Assembly: GCF_009360615.1 (NCBI RefSeq)
Contig: NZ_SPEY01000018.1
Span: forward strand, 62,001-126,000
DNA length: 64,000 bases
Source of the DNA: Comamonas sp.
GTDB taxonomy: Bacteria; Pseudomonadota; Gammaproteobacteria; Burkholderiales; Burkholderiaceae_C
Direction: 5' to 3'
The notes under the pieces are model-generated. The model was not told where the DNA came from. It ran no database searches and worked only from the letters and a program-made list of their open reading frames with translations. Positions 9,337 to 18,363 of the stretch are shown here, in pieces; the stretch's first letter is position 1; the number at the start of each line of letters is the position of its first letter. A program made the translations under genes and the position numbers.

Positions 9337-10315
9337 ATTGGGTCGGCTCGCTCGCGCCCCGCATGGCGTCGCGTGTCTGGCGGGCTTGCTCCATCAGCCA
9401 CTGACAGAAAGCCTGTACCTCGGGTCGCTCGCTGCTGCGCGGGCCTTGCAGCAGCCAGTACGACAGAGGCGAGGCCAGGCGATGCGCGGGCAATACCTCG
9501 ATCAGGGTGCCGGCCGCCAGGGCATCGGCCACCAGCGGCAGGCGCGCGATGGCCAGACCCTGGCCCGCCAGCGCGGCCTGCACGATCTGGTGGGCGTAGT
9601 TGAAGTACAGCCAGCGCGGCGGCTGCAGCTGGTCGCAGCCGTTGGCGGCAAACCAGCGCTGCCAGCTCAGCCACTCCAGCTGGGGCATGCGGTGCACGTC
9701 GCCGGTTTCAATCAATGTGTAGCGGGCCGCATCGGCGGGGCTGTGCACGGCGGGGCCGCTCCTGAGCAGGGCTGGGCTTGCGACCAGCACCAGTTCTTCG
9801 CCAAACAGGGCCTTTGCCGCGGCATCGGAGACGCCGGCGCTGTAGCGTATGGCCAGGTCCACGTCGGTGGTTTCCAGATCCACCACGGCGTCTCCCGTGT
9901 CGATGCGAATGTCGATATCGGGATGGGCGCGCTGGAACGCCTCCAGGCGCGGAATCAGCCACATGGCGGCAAAGCTCGCCCATGTGGTGATGGCGACGCT
10001 CTTGCGGCCCACGGTCTGGCGGATCTGTCGCACGGTGGCATCGACCGACTCCAGTGCGGGCTGTACGGCATGCAGCAACTGGGCACCGGCTCCCGTGAGC
10101 TCCACGGCACGCGAATGGCGCAGGAACAGCGGGATGCCCACCTCGTCTTCCAGAGACTGGATCTGGCGGCTGACGGCAGACTGGGTCAGCGACAGCTCGT
10201 CCGCCGCAGCGCGAAAGTTCAGGTGCCTGGCCACGGCCACGAAGGCGCGCAGATGGCCGGCGCCGATGGCACGGGTACGAAGCAGCGGAGTGGGGCTTGT
10301 GGTGGCATGAGGCAT
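9335..10315 (-). CDS. LysR-family transcriptional regulator, GcvA-like
   Basis: The product is 326 residues. The N-terminal winged helix reads LRAFVAVARHLNFRAAADEL then LTQSAVSRQIQSLEDEVG, the LysR consensus; a type-2 periplasmic-binding effector domain follows, with WASFAAMWLIPRLEAF and TDVDLAIRYSAG. Start ATG 10315 gives a normal-length N terminus; the frame continues far upstream only as a shadow of glmU. The gene is divergent from glmU, with about 105 bases between them, but a GcvA-like regulator usually controls amino-acid or aromatic metabolism, and its target here is unknown. Confidence 0.88.
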   Translation of the reverse strand: MPHATTSPTPLLRTRAIGAGHLRAFVAVARHLNFRAAADELSLTQSAVSRQIQSLEDEVGIPLFLRHSRAVELTGAGAQLLHAVQPALESVDATVRQIRQTVGRKSVAITTWASFAAMWLIPRLEAFQRAHPDIDIRIDTGDAVVDLETTDVDLAIRYSAGVSDAAAKALFGEELVLVASPALLRSGPAVHSPADAARYTLIETGDVHRMPQLEWLSWQRWFAANGCDQLQPPRWLYFNYAHQIVQAALAGQGLAIARLPLVADALAAGTLIEVLPAHRLASPLSYWLLQGPRSSERPEVQAFCQWLMEQARQTRDAMRGASEPTQ

Positions 10316-10420
10316 GACAGGGCAAGCATAAGGTGTTTGTGGCAGGCTGTTGCCTGCGCTTGCAGTTGCTGACGCTGGCGATGGGCTGATAATCAGGCCG
10401 TTTTCATCCCACGAATCAAT

Positions 10421-11851
10421 ATGACTGCACCTCTGGACATCGTCGTCATGGCCGCCGGCAAAGGCACCCGCATGAAAAGCCGCCATCCCAAGGTGCTGCA
10501 AAGGCTGGCCGGTCGTGCCCTGTTGCAGCATGTGCTCGATACGGCAGCACAGCTCAATGCGCGCTCGGCCGTGGTGGTGACGGGCCATGGTGCTGCGGAA
10601 GTGGAAGCTGCCATCACCACCGCCAATGGCGCGGATGGCTCCATGGATCTGAAGTTCGTACGCCAGGAGCCCCAGCTGGGAACCGGCCATGCCGTGCAGC
10701 AGGCTGTGCCTGCGCTCAAGGACGATGGTCTGGTCGTGGTGCTGTCGGGCGATGTGCCGCTGACCCGGGCCGATACGCTGCAAGGTCTGCTCGATGCAGC
10801 CGGCAGCGACAAGATGGCGCTGCTGACCGTGAGCATGGCCGATCCCGCGGGCTATGGCCGCATCGTGCGCAACGATGCCGGCACGGTGCAGCGCATCGTC
10901 GAGCAAAAGGACGCCAGCGAAGCCGAGCGTGCCATCACCGAGATCTACAGCGGCATCATGGCCGTGCCCGCCAGGCATCTGACGGCATGGCTGGCCAGGC
11001 TCGACAACAACAACGCCCAGGGCGAGTACTACCTGACCGATATCGTCGCCATGGCCGTGGCCGACGGCGTGCCCGTGGTGGGTCACCGCATCGCCGATGC
11101 GCTGCAGGTGGCGGGTGTCAACAGCCCGCTGCAGCTGGCGGAGCTGGAGAGGGCGCACCAGTTGCGCCAGGCGCGTCAGCTGATGGAGCAGGGCGTGCGC
11201 ATGGCCGACCCGGCGCGCTTCGACCTGCGCGACGATGCCCGTGGCACCAAGGCCAGCCTGAGCTGCGGCCAGGATGTGGAAATCGACGTGAACTGCATCT
11301 TTGCCGGCAAGGTGACGATCGGTGCCGGCGCCAGGATCGGTGCCAACTGCCATCTCAGCAATGTCAGCATTGCCGAGGATGCCGTGATCCATCCTTTCAC
11401 GCACATCGATGGCGAGAAAGCCGGTGTGGAGGTGGGCCAGGGGGCACTGATCGGGCCGTTTGCTCGTCTGCGCCCCGGAGCGAGGCTGGGCCGCGAAGTG
11501 CACATCGGCAACTTCGTGGAAGTGAAGAACTCCACCCTGGCCGACGGTGCCAAGGCCAATCATCTGGCCTATCTGGGCGACGCCACGGTGGGCGAGCGCG
11601 TGAACTACGGCGCAGGCAGCATCACGGCCAACTATGACGGCGTGAACAAGCACCGCACCGTGATCGAGGCCGATGTGCATATCGGCAGCAATTGCGTGCT
11701 GGTGGCTCCCGTGACCATTGCCGCCGGCGGCACGGTGGGCGGCGGCTCCACCGTGACCAAGAATACCGAGGCAGGCGCCTTGACGGTCGGACGCGGCAAG
11801 CAGGTCAGCATCAGCAACTGGAAGCGCCCCGAGAAGCTGCCCAAAGCCTGA
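10421..11851 (+). CDS. glmU: Bifunctional GlcNAc-1-P uridyltransferase / GlcN-1-P acetyltransferase
   Basis: GlmU makes UDP-GlcNAc for peptidoglycan and LPS. The 476-residue product has the uridyltransferase loop VMAAGKGTRMKSRHPKVL at the N terminus, EYYLTDIVAMA, and a C-terminal left-handed beta-helix with VEVKNSTLADGAKANHLAYLGD and YGAGSITANYDG. Length and order match the family. The stop overlaps the start of a histidine kinase gene (TGATG, 11849-11853). Its pathway partner glmS is about 2.7 kb downstream on the same strand, separated by unrelated genes. Confidence 0.97.
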   Translation: MTAPLDIVVMAAGKGTRMKSRHPKVLQRLAGRALLQHVLDTAAQLNARSAVVVTGHGAAEVEAAITTANGADGSMDLKFVRQEPQLGTGHAVQQAVPALKDDGLVVVLSGDVPLTRADTLQGLLDAAGSDKMALLTVSMADPAGYGRIVRNDAGTVQRIVEQKDASEAERAITEIYSGIMAVPARHLTAWLARLDNNNAQGEYYLTDIVAMAVADGVPVVGHRIADALQVAGVNSPLQLAELERAHQLRQARQLMEQGVRMADPARFDLRDDARGTKASLSCGQDVEIDVNCIFAGKVTIGAGARIGANCHLSNVSIAEDAVIHPFTHIDGEKAGVEVGQGALIGPFARLRPGARLGREVHIGNFVEVKNSTLADGAKANHLAYLGDATVGERVNYGAGSITANYDGVNKHRTVIEADVHIGSNCVLVAPVTIAAGGTVGGGSTVTKNTEAGALTVGRGKQVSISNWKRPEKLPKA

Positions 11852-12648
11852 TGGAGCCCATGCAGCACGTTGTTGACAGCACGGCACCTCGGACGCTGGA
11901 GGAGGCGCTGGCGCTGCTGGCGGTGCGCGAGGCCGATCTGGCGGCCTTGCGTGCAGCCCAGCAGGAATGGGTGCATGCGGTTTCTCATGACCTGCGGGCC
12001 CCGCTGCGCCATCTGCTGGCTTTCAACCCGCTGATCGCCGAATTGCTGCAGTCCCCCTGCCCTGGCGTCGAGGATCTGGAAGAGGCGCGCAGCTTTTTGC
12101 AGACCATGGACCAGTCCGCCCAGCGCATGGCAGCCATGTTTGAAGGCTTGCTGCTGCTGGCGCGCGCCCAGCGCCATGTGTTGCAGCCGCAGCCCGTGGA
12201 CTTGCCGGCCTTGCTGGGCCGTCTGAGCCAGCGTCTGCAGGAGGGCGTCCAAGGCCGTTGCATTGAGTGGAGCCTGCCCGCAGTGGCTCCCGTGCTCCAG
12301 GCCGATCCGCATCTGCTGGAGCAGGCCTTGGACGCAGCACTGTCCAATGCCGTCAAGTTCACGCGAGCCGTGCCGCAGGCACGCATTCAGATCGATGTGC
12401 AGCGCGACGGACAAGGTGGCTGCTTCATCACGGTGACGGACAACGGCGCCGGCTTCGAGCAGGCGCGGGCAGGCAAGCTGTTTGGTGTGTTTCAGCGCAT
12501 GCACCGCGAATCCGAGTTCGAGGGCCTCGGCATCGGCCTGGCCCTGGTGCGCGATGTCTGTCGTCGCCATGGCGGCGATGTGGAAATTCAGGCGCAGCTC
12601 AATGCGGGATGCCAGTTGCAGATGCACTGGCCCAGCCGTGCGGTCTGA
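11851..12648 (+). CDS. Soluble sensor histidine kinase (HisKA + HATPase_c)
   Basis: The 265-residue protein has no membrane segment and only about 40 residues before the HisKA helix pair. The phosphoacceptor is His46 in AVSHDLRAPLRHLL; the N box lies around ALSNAVKFT, the G1 box at DNGAGFEQA and the G2 box at GLGIGLALVRDVCRRHGG. This resembles the output half of phytochrome-like or hybrid kinases. Its start overlaps the glmU stop, so translation is probably coupled. No response regulator is nearby, leaving the partner unknown. It ends four bases before the convergent diguanylate cyclase stop. Confidence 0.85.
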   Translation: MEPMQHVVDSTAPRTLEEALALLAVREADLAALRAAQQEWVHAVSHDLRAPLRHLLAFNPLIAELLQSPCPGVEDLEEARSFLQTMDQSAQRMAAMFEGLLLLARAQRHVLQPQPVDLPALLGRLSQRLQEGVQGRCIEWSLPAVAPVLQADPHLLEQALDAALSNAVKFTRAVPQARIQIDVQRDGQGGCFITVTDNGAGFEQARAGKLFGVFQRMHRESEFEGLGIGLALVRDVCRRHGGDVEIQAQLNAGCQLQMHWPSRAV

Positions 12649-12652
12649 GCCA

Positions 12653-13786
12653 TCAGGCCGAGCTGCGGTCCAGGCTTTGCGGCTCGGCACCCGCCGCACT
12701 GATCCGTGTCGATTCCGGCCGCATGGGCATGGTCGAGGGGCTGTGCTGCCTCTCGGGTTGCTGGGTGGCACCCATCACCTGGTCGCGCCCGCCGCTCTTG
12801 GCGCTGTAGAGCGCGCTGTCGGCCGCCTTGATCCATTCCGTCACCGAGCCGAAACTGTCATCGGCGGCGGCGACGCCGATGCTTGCGCTGATCTGCAGCT
12901 GCGGATAATCGCGAACGCGTATCTGGGCAATTTTCTCGCAAATGCGCATGGCCACGGAATATGCCTCCCTGGCCGTGGTGTGCTTGCAAAGCACGGTGAA
13001 TTCATCGCCGCCATACCGCCCCGCAATATCGTTGCTGCGAAGGCTGCTTCTAATGGCCAGCCCGATCAGCTTCAAAACATCGTCGCCCACAATATGACCG
13101 TACAAATCGTTCACGCTTTTGAAACGGTCAATGTCAATCACCAGCAGGCAGGTCTGCTCCTTGACGCTGCGGTGCTGGTGCAAGGCGGCACGGGCCTTTT
13201 TCCACCAGTAATCGCGGCTGTATACCGTGGTCAGCGGATCAATACGCCCCAAGAGCTTGAGTTGCAGATTCTGCCGGGCCAGCGTCTTGAGCATGCGGCT
13301 GTTGGACCAGCTGGCATAGGCGCTGTGCAGCACGATCAGCGGCAGCAGACTCAGCTGAACCGCCAGCGGGGCATCCCACTGCGGGCTGGGCGCAATGACC
13401 AGGCTCATGGAAAGCATGCCGCACAGCAGCGCGACCAGGGACGGCAGCCAGCGTCGCTTCAGGCCGGTATAGAAGCGGTCGGCCACGCCGATGGCCAGAA
13501 TGCAGATGCTGGGCAGCAGACTCCAGTGCATCAGAGCGATCCAGCAACCCACGATCAGCGCATCGATCAGTGAGTTGAAATACTCCGTCTGGAACTGATC
13601 CTGTTGCCGGCTCGAATGCAGAAACGCAATATGTGGCCATGCCAGCGCACTGACCGCCGTGAATGCCCACCAGGCGAGATTGGTCGGGAGATAAGACAGG
13701 CTTGCAGCCACCACCGCTCCGCCCAGTGCCATATAAGAGGCGCGCAGAGGATAAGTGCGTCGGTGAATATCTCGATGCAAGGGCAT
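12653..13786 (-). CDS. Diguanylate cyclase with MASE2-like membrane sensor domain
   Basis: The product is 377 residues. Residues ~15-160 hold several hydrophobic segments, and LPTNLAWWAFTAVSALAWPHIAFL near 33-56 matches the MASE2 sensor domain of AdrA/DgcC-type cyclases. A GGDEF domain follows, with the active-site motif G259-G-D-E-F263 intact and a product-inhibition I-site R250-S-N-D253 five residues before it. It should make c-di-GMP at the inner membrane, with feedback control. The C-terminal ~40 residues are Ser/Pro-rich tail. The signal and target are unknown. Confidence 0.9.
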   Translation of the reverse strand: MPLHRDIHRRTYPLRASYMALGGAVVAASLSYLPTNLAWWAFTAVSALAWPHIAFLHSSRQQDQFQTEYFNSLIDALIVGCWIALMHWSLLPSICILAIGVADRFYTGLKRRWLPSLVALLCGMLSMSLVIAPSPQWDAPLAVQLSLLPLIVLHSAYASWSNSRMLKTLARQNLQLKLLGRIDPLTTVYSRDYWWKKARAALHQHRSVKEQTCLLVIDIDRFKSVNDLYGHIVGDDVLKLIGLAIRSSLRSNDIAGRYGGDEFTVLCKHTTAREAYSVAMRICEKIAQIRVRDYPQLQISASIGVAAADDSFGSVTEWIKAADSALYSAKSGGRDQVMGATQQPERQHSPSTMPMRPESTRISAAGAEPQSLDRSSA

Positions 13787-13913
13787 CTGGTGGATTTGGC
13801 TTAAGTCAAGATCGCGAGAATAATCGAATTAATACAATTTGTATCAAATATTAAGGCGCCTGCGCGGCATCTACACCACACATTGCGGTTCAAGAATAAA
13901 GGCGTGCAAGTCT

Positions 13914-14414
13914 CTAATGGGCAGGGGCTGGCAAAGGCAGTTCGGTGCTGAATTTGGCGCGTTTGAGACTGAAGAAGGCTTTGACATTGCGCACATTGGC
14001 GTCCTGCGTGAACAGCTTCTGGCTCAAGGCCAGATAGGCTGGCATGTCGGCACTGGCAATGACAAGCACGAAGTCGGGTCCGGGAGACACGCGCCAGCAT
14101 TGCTGCACACCGGGCTCGGCAACGGCTTTGTGCTCGAATTGCAGCAGCGAGGTGCTGTCCTGACGGTCCAGGGAGACTTCCACAATGGCCTGCAGGCCAT
14201 GGCCGGTGAAGCGCGCAATGTGTTCGCTGCTGAGGATGGCGACCTGTTTTTCGATCAGGCCCAGCTCCTGCAACCGCTTGACCCGGCGCAGGCAGGTGGC
14301 GGCAGACAGCTCCAGCAGCCGGGCCAGGGCCTGGTTGCTCAGGCTGGCGTCCCGCTGCAGTTGCTGCAAGAGCAGCAGGTCGATGCGGTCCAAACTGATG
14401 GAATTTTCATTCAT
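13914..14414 (-). CDS. Lrp/AsnC-family transcriptional regulator
   Basis: The 166-residue product is the normal family length. An N-terminal helix-turn-helix (SLSNQALARLLELSAATCLRRVKRL, about residues 24-48) is followed by an AsnC ligand-binding domain with VLVIASADMPAYLAL. The gene is divergent from glmS. The intervening AT-rich DNA carries a perfect palindrome at 14424-14438, a candidate site for this regulator. The effector is probably an amino acid, by family rule, but cannot be named. Confidence 0.88.
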   Translation of the reverse strand: MNENSISLDRIDLLLLQQLQRDASLSNQALARLLELSAATCLRRVKRLQELGLIEKQVAILSSEHIARFTGHGLQAIVEVSLDRQDSTSLLQFEHKAVAEPGVQQCWRVSPGPDFVLVIASADMPAYLALSQKLFTQDANVRNVKAFFSLKRAKFSTELPLPAPAH

Positions 14415-14423
14415 TTATATGTA

Positions 14424-14438
14424 TTTTATTGAATAAAA
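14424..14438. promoter_or_regulatory. AT-rich palindrome between Lrp/AsnC regulator and glmS
   Basis: TTTTATT-G-AATAAAA is a perfect 15-base palindrome only 10 bases upstream of the regulator start, in an AT-rich intergenic region about 136 bases long. The position fits autoregulation by the Lrp/AsnC protein; this is inference from position and symmetry. Confidence 0.45.
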
Positions 14439-14550
14439 AATCAGAATGCATTTTTGATGAAATTTTTAATCAATTATCAATCAATGTTGAATGAAAATTT
14501 TTTCTCCTAACAGATAGCATGCTTGCTCAATCAACCTAAGGTGTACCTCT

Positions 14551-16467
14551 ATGTGTGGCATTGTTGCTGCGGTGTCTCATCGCAATATCGTTCCGGTTCT
14601 GGTCCAGGGTCTGCAGCGACTGGAGTACCGCGGTTATGACTCCTGCGGTGTGGCAGTGCAGGCGGCCGATGCCAACGGCCTGAGCCTGGGCCTGCAGCGT
14701 GCGCGTTCCACAGACCGGGTGGCCGAGCTGATGGAGCAGGTCAAGACCGAACATGTCGAAGGCTTCACCGGCATCGCCCATACCCGCTGGGCCACCCACG
14801 GCGAGCCTGCGGTGCGCAATGCCCATCCCCATTTCAGCCATGGCCCTGGCATCTCCCCCGTGGCCGATGCCGATGCGCCGGCACGCGTGGCCCTGGTGCA
14901 CAACGGCATCATCGAGAACTACGAAGCCTTGCGTACCGAGTTGCAGGCCAAGGGCTATGTCTTCGCCAGCCAGACCGACACCGAGGTCATCGCGCACCTG
15001 GTGGACAGCCTCTACAGCGGTGATCTTTTCGAGGCCGTGCAGGCCGCGACGGCCCGTCTGCATGGTGCCTATGCGATTGGCGTGATGCACAGGGACGAGC
15101 CCCAGCGCGTGGTCGGTGCGCGCGCCGGCTCGCCGCTGATCCTGGGCGTGGGCAAGGACGGCGGCGAGCATTTCCTGGCCAGCGACGCCATGGCGCTGGC
15201 GGGCGTCACCGATCAGATCGTGTATCTGGAAGAGGGCGACCTGATCGACCTGCAGCCCGGACGCTACTGGGTCGTCAGCAGGAGCGGCGAGCGCCTGACC
15301 GAGCAGCAGCGTCCGGTCAGAACCGTGATGGCGCACAGCGGTGCCGCAGAACTGGGCCCATATCGCCACTACATGCAGAAGGAAATCTTCGAGCAGCCGC
15401 GCGCGCTGGGCGATACGCTGGAGGGCTTGAAGAACATTGCCCCCGAGCTGTTTGACGGCGTCACCTCGGAGGGCAAGAGCGGTGCTGCGGCCTGGCGCGT
15501 TTTCAAGGAGATCGACCGGATCCTGATCCTGGCGTGCGGCACCAGCTATTACAGCGGCTGCACGGCCAAGTACTGGATCGAGGCGATTGCCGGCATTCCC
15601 TGCAATGTGGAAGTCGCCAGCGAGTACCGCTACCGCACCAGCGTGCCCGATCCCAAGACCCTGATCGTGACCATCAGCCAGTCGGGCGAGACGGCCGACA
15701 CGCTGGCGGCCCTGCGTCATGCCCAGAGCCTGGGCATGACGCACAGCCTGACCATCTGCAATGTGGCCACCAGCGCCATGGTGCGCGAGTGCGAGCTGGC
15801 CTATATCACCCGGGCCGGTGTGGAGATCGGCGTGGCATCGACCAAGGCCTTCACCACGCAGCTGGCCGGTCTGTTCCTGCTGACGCTGGCGTTGGCCCAG
15901 TCCAAGGGACGCCTGACGGAAGAGAAGGAGCAGCAGTATCTGACCGCCATGCGCCATCTTCCCGTGGCCCTGCAATCCGTGCTGGCGCTGGAGCCGCAGA
16001 TCATCAGCTGGGCCGAAGACTTTGCGAAGAAGGAAAACGCACTGTTCCTGGGTCGCGGCATTCACTACCCCATCGCTCTGGAAGGCGCGCTCAAGCTCAA
16101 GGAAATCAGCTATATCCACGCCGAGGCCTATCCTGCCGGCGAGCTCAAGCATGGCCCGCTGGCGCTGGTGGACAGCCAGATGCCTGTGGTCACCGTGGCA
16201 CCCAACGACGAACTGCTGGAAAAGCTCAAGAGCAATATGCAGGAAGTGCGTGCCCGTGGCGGCGTTCTTTATGTGCTGGCCGATGCCAAGACCAATATCG
16301 AAAGCAGCGAAGGCATGCATGTGATCCGCATGCCCGAGAACTATGGCGCCCTGAGCCCCATCCTGCACGTGGTGCCGCTGCAGCTGCTGGCCTATCACAC
16401 GGCGGTGGCGCGCGGCACGGATGTGGACAAGCCCCGCAACCTGGCCAAGTCGGTCACGGTGGAATAA
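14551..16467 (+). CDS. glmS: Glutamine–fructose-6-phosphate aminotransferase (isomerizing)
   Basis: GlmS makes glucosamine-6-phosphate, the first step toward UDP-GlcNAc. The 638-residue product begins [12 protein letters not shown], where Cys2 is the glutaminase nucleophile after Met removal, and continues with [10 protein letters not shown] and HTRWATHG. Two SIS sugar-isomerase domains follow ([24 protein letters not shown], then [26 protein letters not shown]), ending in the usual KSVTVE. AAGGTG lies upstream of ATG 14551. Two terminator hairpins follow. No glmS ribozyme-like element was recognised. Confidence 0.97.
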   Translation: MCGIVAAVSHRNIVPVLVQGLQRLEYRGYDSCGVAVQAADANGLSLGLQRARSTDRVAELMEQVKTEHVEGFTGIAHTRWATHGEPAVRNAHPHFSHGPGISPVADADAPARVALVHNGIIENYEALRTELQAKGYVFASQTDTEVIAHLVDSLYSGDLFEAVQAATARLHGAYAIGVMHRDEPQRVVGARAGSPLILGVGKDGGEHFLASDAMALAGVTDQIVYLEEGDLIDLQPGRYWVVSRSGERLTEQQRPVRTVMAHSGAAELGPYRHYMQKEIFEQPRALGDTLEGLKNIAPELFDGVTSEGKSGAAAWRVFKEIDRILILACGTSYYSGCTAKYWIEAIAGIPCNVEVASEYRYRTSVPDPKTLIVTISQSGETADTLAALRHAQSLGMTHSLTICNVATSAMVRECELAYITRAGVEIGVASTKAFTTQLAGLFLLTLALAQSKGRLTEEKEQQYLTAMRHLPVALQSVLALEPQIISWAEDFAKKENALFLGRGIHYPIALEGALKLKEISYIHAEAYPAGELKHGPLALVDSQMPVVTVAPNDELLEKLKSNMQEVRARGGVLYVLADAKTNIESSEGMHVIRMPENYGALSPILHVVPLQLLAYHTAVARGTDVDKPRNLAKSVTVE

Positions 16468-16491
16468 GCAGACGGTCTTTGCCACGGAAAA

Positions 16492-16540
16492 GCTTTCCTG
16501 GCTGAAGTCGCAGTCTCAGGCGACCCGGGAAAGTTTTTTT
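16492..16540 (+). terminator. Terminator after glmS
   Basis: CTTTCC at 16493-16498 pairs with GGGAAAG at 16527-16533, with an inner CTGA/TCAG stem, followed by TTTTTTT. Confidence 0.6.
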
Positions 16541-16587
16541 CGATGAAATCCTGGTGGAGCTGATGTCGGCAGCATCCTCAATGCGAT

Positions 16588-16613
16588 AAAAAGCGCTCGT
16601 TGGAGCGCTTTTT
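16588..16613. terminator. Second, perfect hairpin terminator downstream of glmS
   Basis: AAAAAGCGCTC (16588-16598), a four-base loop and GAGCGCTTTTT (16603-16613) form an 11-base perfect stem flanked by A and T runs. It can act on both strands, ending glmS readthrough and the leftward cupin operon. Confidence 0.75.
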
Positions 16614-16738
16614 CTATGGGGCGTCGGATGCGCTCGGCAGATGATGCTTCGGCCATCGGGCCGATTCAGGAATGCATGGTGTTCTTCAACAAGTCTCAGG
16701 CATCGGCATCCGCATGTTCGTGTGCTGCCGACCGGCTC

Positions 16739-17293
16739 TCAATCTGCGTCGATGCCTGCAACCAGCACAAAGGCAATACGAGCAGGTTTACCGGAGCGGT
16801 TGGCCCAGGCATGGTTGGTTCCACGCTGAATCAGAACATCGCCCGCTCGCAGCACGGTCTCTTCTTTATCCATGATGGCAATCAGCTCTCCTTCCAGCAT
16901 GAGCGCGTAGTCCACGGAGTCCGTGCGATGCATGCCAGGATGTTCGCCGGGCTGAACATTTCGATGGGCATCGCCATACATGCGTGAAAACGTCGCATTC
17001 AAAGCAGTCTGAAGTTCCTGAGGGTCGGCGGGCTCGGCAGGAATATCCAGAATGCGCAGCACGGTACCAAGTGGCGGGGGCGCAACGCCCTGGTGCAGAT
17101 GAATGGTGTCGGGTGAGCCAATGTGTGCAGGGGCCGCATCAGTTCGCCATAGATTGGTGATGCGATATCCGGGACGTTCTGGCACGAAGCGGATTGCGGG
17201 CGATGGGCCATCTTCGGCCAGATAGGAACGTCCTTGCTCATCATTGGCAGTGACGACGCGGCGAATGGGCGCTAGGGTTGTGGAGTTGTTCAT
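16739..17293 (-). CDS. Cupin-domain protein
   Basis: The product is 184 residues. A C-terminal cupin_2 barrel is visible: GEHPGMHRTDSVDYALMLEGEL carries the His and following acidic residue of motif 1, and GDVLIQRGTNHAWANRSGKPARIAFVLV forms motif 2 with its His. The N-terminal half (RRVVTANDEQGRSYLAEDG) is typical of cupins found next to decarboxylation or dioxygenase pathways, but no enzyme activity can be assigned. It lies 21 bases after a Bug-type binding protein gene and probably shares its promoter, next to a divergent TetR regulator. Confidence 0.82.
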   Translation of the reverse strand: MNNSTTLAPIRRVVTANDEQGRSYLAEDGPSPAIRFVPERPGYRITNLWRTDAAPAHIGSPDTIHLHQGVAPPPLGTVLRILDIPAEPADPQELQTALNATFSRMYGDAHRNVQPGEHPGMHRTDSVDYALMLEGELIAIMDKEETVLRAGDVLIQRGTNHAWANRSGKPARIAFVLVAGIDAD

Positions 17294-17314
17294 GGGCTGG
17301 CTGTGATGGATGGA

Positions 17315-18277
17315 TTAGTTTTTGCTGGCATTGCGCTTGGCTGTCTCGCCCTGCTTGCGAAACTCGGTGGTAATGCGCTTTTCCCATTGCTGACGGCTTT
17401 GGTAGTGCACGACCTGATCACCGCTTTGGGCAATGCGTTTGACCGATTCAGACTTGGTGGCTTTGGCACAGGCATCGTCTAGCCTTGCCAGTGCGGTCTC
17501 AGGAACCCCACGGGGAACAAAGAGGCCTGCAAAAGAGTCTTCCTGCACCTTCATGCCCAGTTCCTTGAAGGTGGGAGTGTCGGGAAACGCGGGATGACGA
17601 TGTTCCGAAGTAACGGCCAACAGCCGCAACTTGCCGGCACGAACCTGAGGTGCAGCAGAGGCTGCAATGCTGCTGACAAAGTCCAGGCGCCCTGCCAGCA
17701 ATTCCTGGATCGAACCCGCATCACCCTTGTATGGGATGTGATTGAGTTGTAGCTTCTGGTCTCGCTCGAGCTGATCTATGGCTAGAAAAGGGGCCGAGTT
17801 GGGGCCGGGAGAGCCGTAGTTCAGTGATTTCTGTTTGGCGGCGGCAATCAACTCCGCGATCGTTTTGTAGGGGCTGTCGGCACGCACGCTTACTCCCAGA
17901 ATGTTCTCGGTCACCCCGCACAGCGGTTGCACGGCATCAGGACTTAGCTTGAGTCCCTTGACGTAATGCGGTTGGATGGTGATGGGCGTCATGGGGGTAA
18001 AAGCCATGGTCAAGCCGTCGGCGGGAGATTGGGCCAGCACATTCATTCCAATGACGCCGGAGCCTCCCTCACGCGAAATCACGATGATGCTTTGACCCAG
18101 CTGCTTGTGCATTTCCTCCACCAGAGTCCTCGCCATTACATCGGTCGAGCTTCCTGCGGCCCAGGGATTGATGATGGTCAGTGGCCTATGGGGAAAATTC
18201 TCCTGAGCCTGGAGCGAGCCGACTCCCAGGCAAGTGAGCCCCATAACGAGGGAGGGTATGTGGCGCCAGATTTTCAT
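17315..18277 (-). CDS. Bug/TctC-family periplasmic tripartite-tricarboxylate substrate-binding protein
   Basis: The product is 320 residues with a signal peptide of about 24 residues ending in LQA. The Bug pattern is clear: RPLTIINPWAAGSSTDVMAR, GSGVIGMNVLAQSPADG, NYGSPGPNSAPFLAIDQL, HIPYKGDAGSIQELLAGRLD, LRLLAVTSEHRHPAFPDTPTF. AAGGAG precedes the ATG. Family knowledge: these bind carboxylates in the periplasm; most Bug proteins have no dedicated membrane partner, and none is seen here. Expression is probably controlled by the divergent TetR regulator through the inverted repeat at 18301-18320. Confidence 0.92.
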   Translation of the reverse strand: MKIWRHIPSLVMGLTCLGVGSLQAQENFPHRPLTIINPWAAGSSTDVMARTLVEEMHKQLGQSIIVISREGGSGVIGMNVLAQSPADGLTMAFTPMTPITIQPHYVKGLKLSPDAVQPLCGVTENILGVSVRADSPYKTIAELIAAAKQKSLNYGSPGPNSAPFLAIDQLERDQKLQLNHIPYKGDAGSIQELLAGRLDFVSSIAASAAPQVRAGKLRLLAVTSEHRHPAFPDTPTFKELGMKVQEDSFAGLFVPRGVPETALARLDDACAKATKSESVKRIAQSGDQVVHYQSRQQWEKRITTEFRKQGETAKRNASKN

Positions 18278-18300
18278 TGTTTGTCTCCTTGTATTTTTGA

Positions 18301-18320
18301 ATTCAGTCAGTCGACTGAAT
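18301..18320. promoter_or_regulatory. Inverted repeat, likely TetR operator
   Basis: ATTCAGTC-AGTC-GACTGAAT is a perfect 8+4+8 inverted repeat between the Bug binding-protein gene and the divergent TetR gene. Symmetry and position fit a TetR operator controlling both directions. Confidence 0.65.
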
Positions 18321-18363
18321 GAATATTGATGCAGAAATGAAGACTACGCAAGAGGACGATCAC

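Noticed and set aside
14536-16485. A 649-codon minus-strand frame covering glmS
   Set aside because: Antisense shadow of glmS, which has all its active-site motifs.
18319-18363. Longer TetR start at ATG 18319
   Set aside because: The codon lies inside the perfect operator palindrome and lacks a ribosome site; GTG 18364 has AGAGGA at proper spacing.
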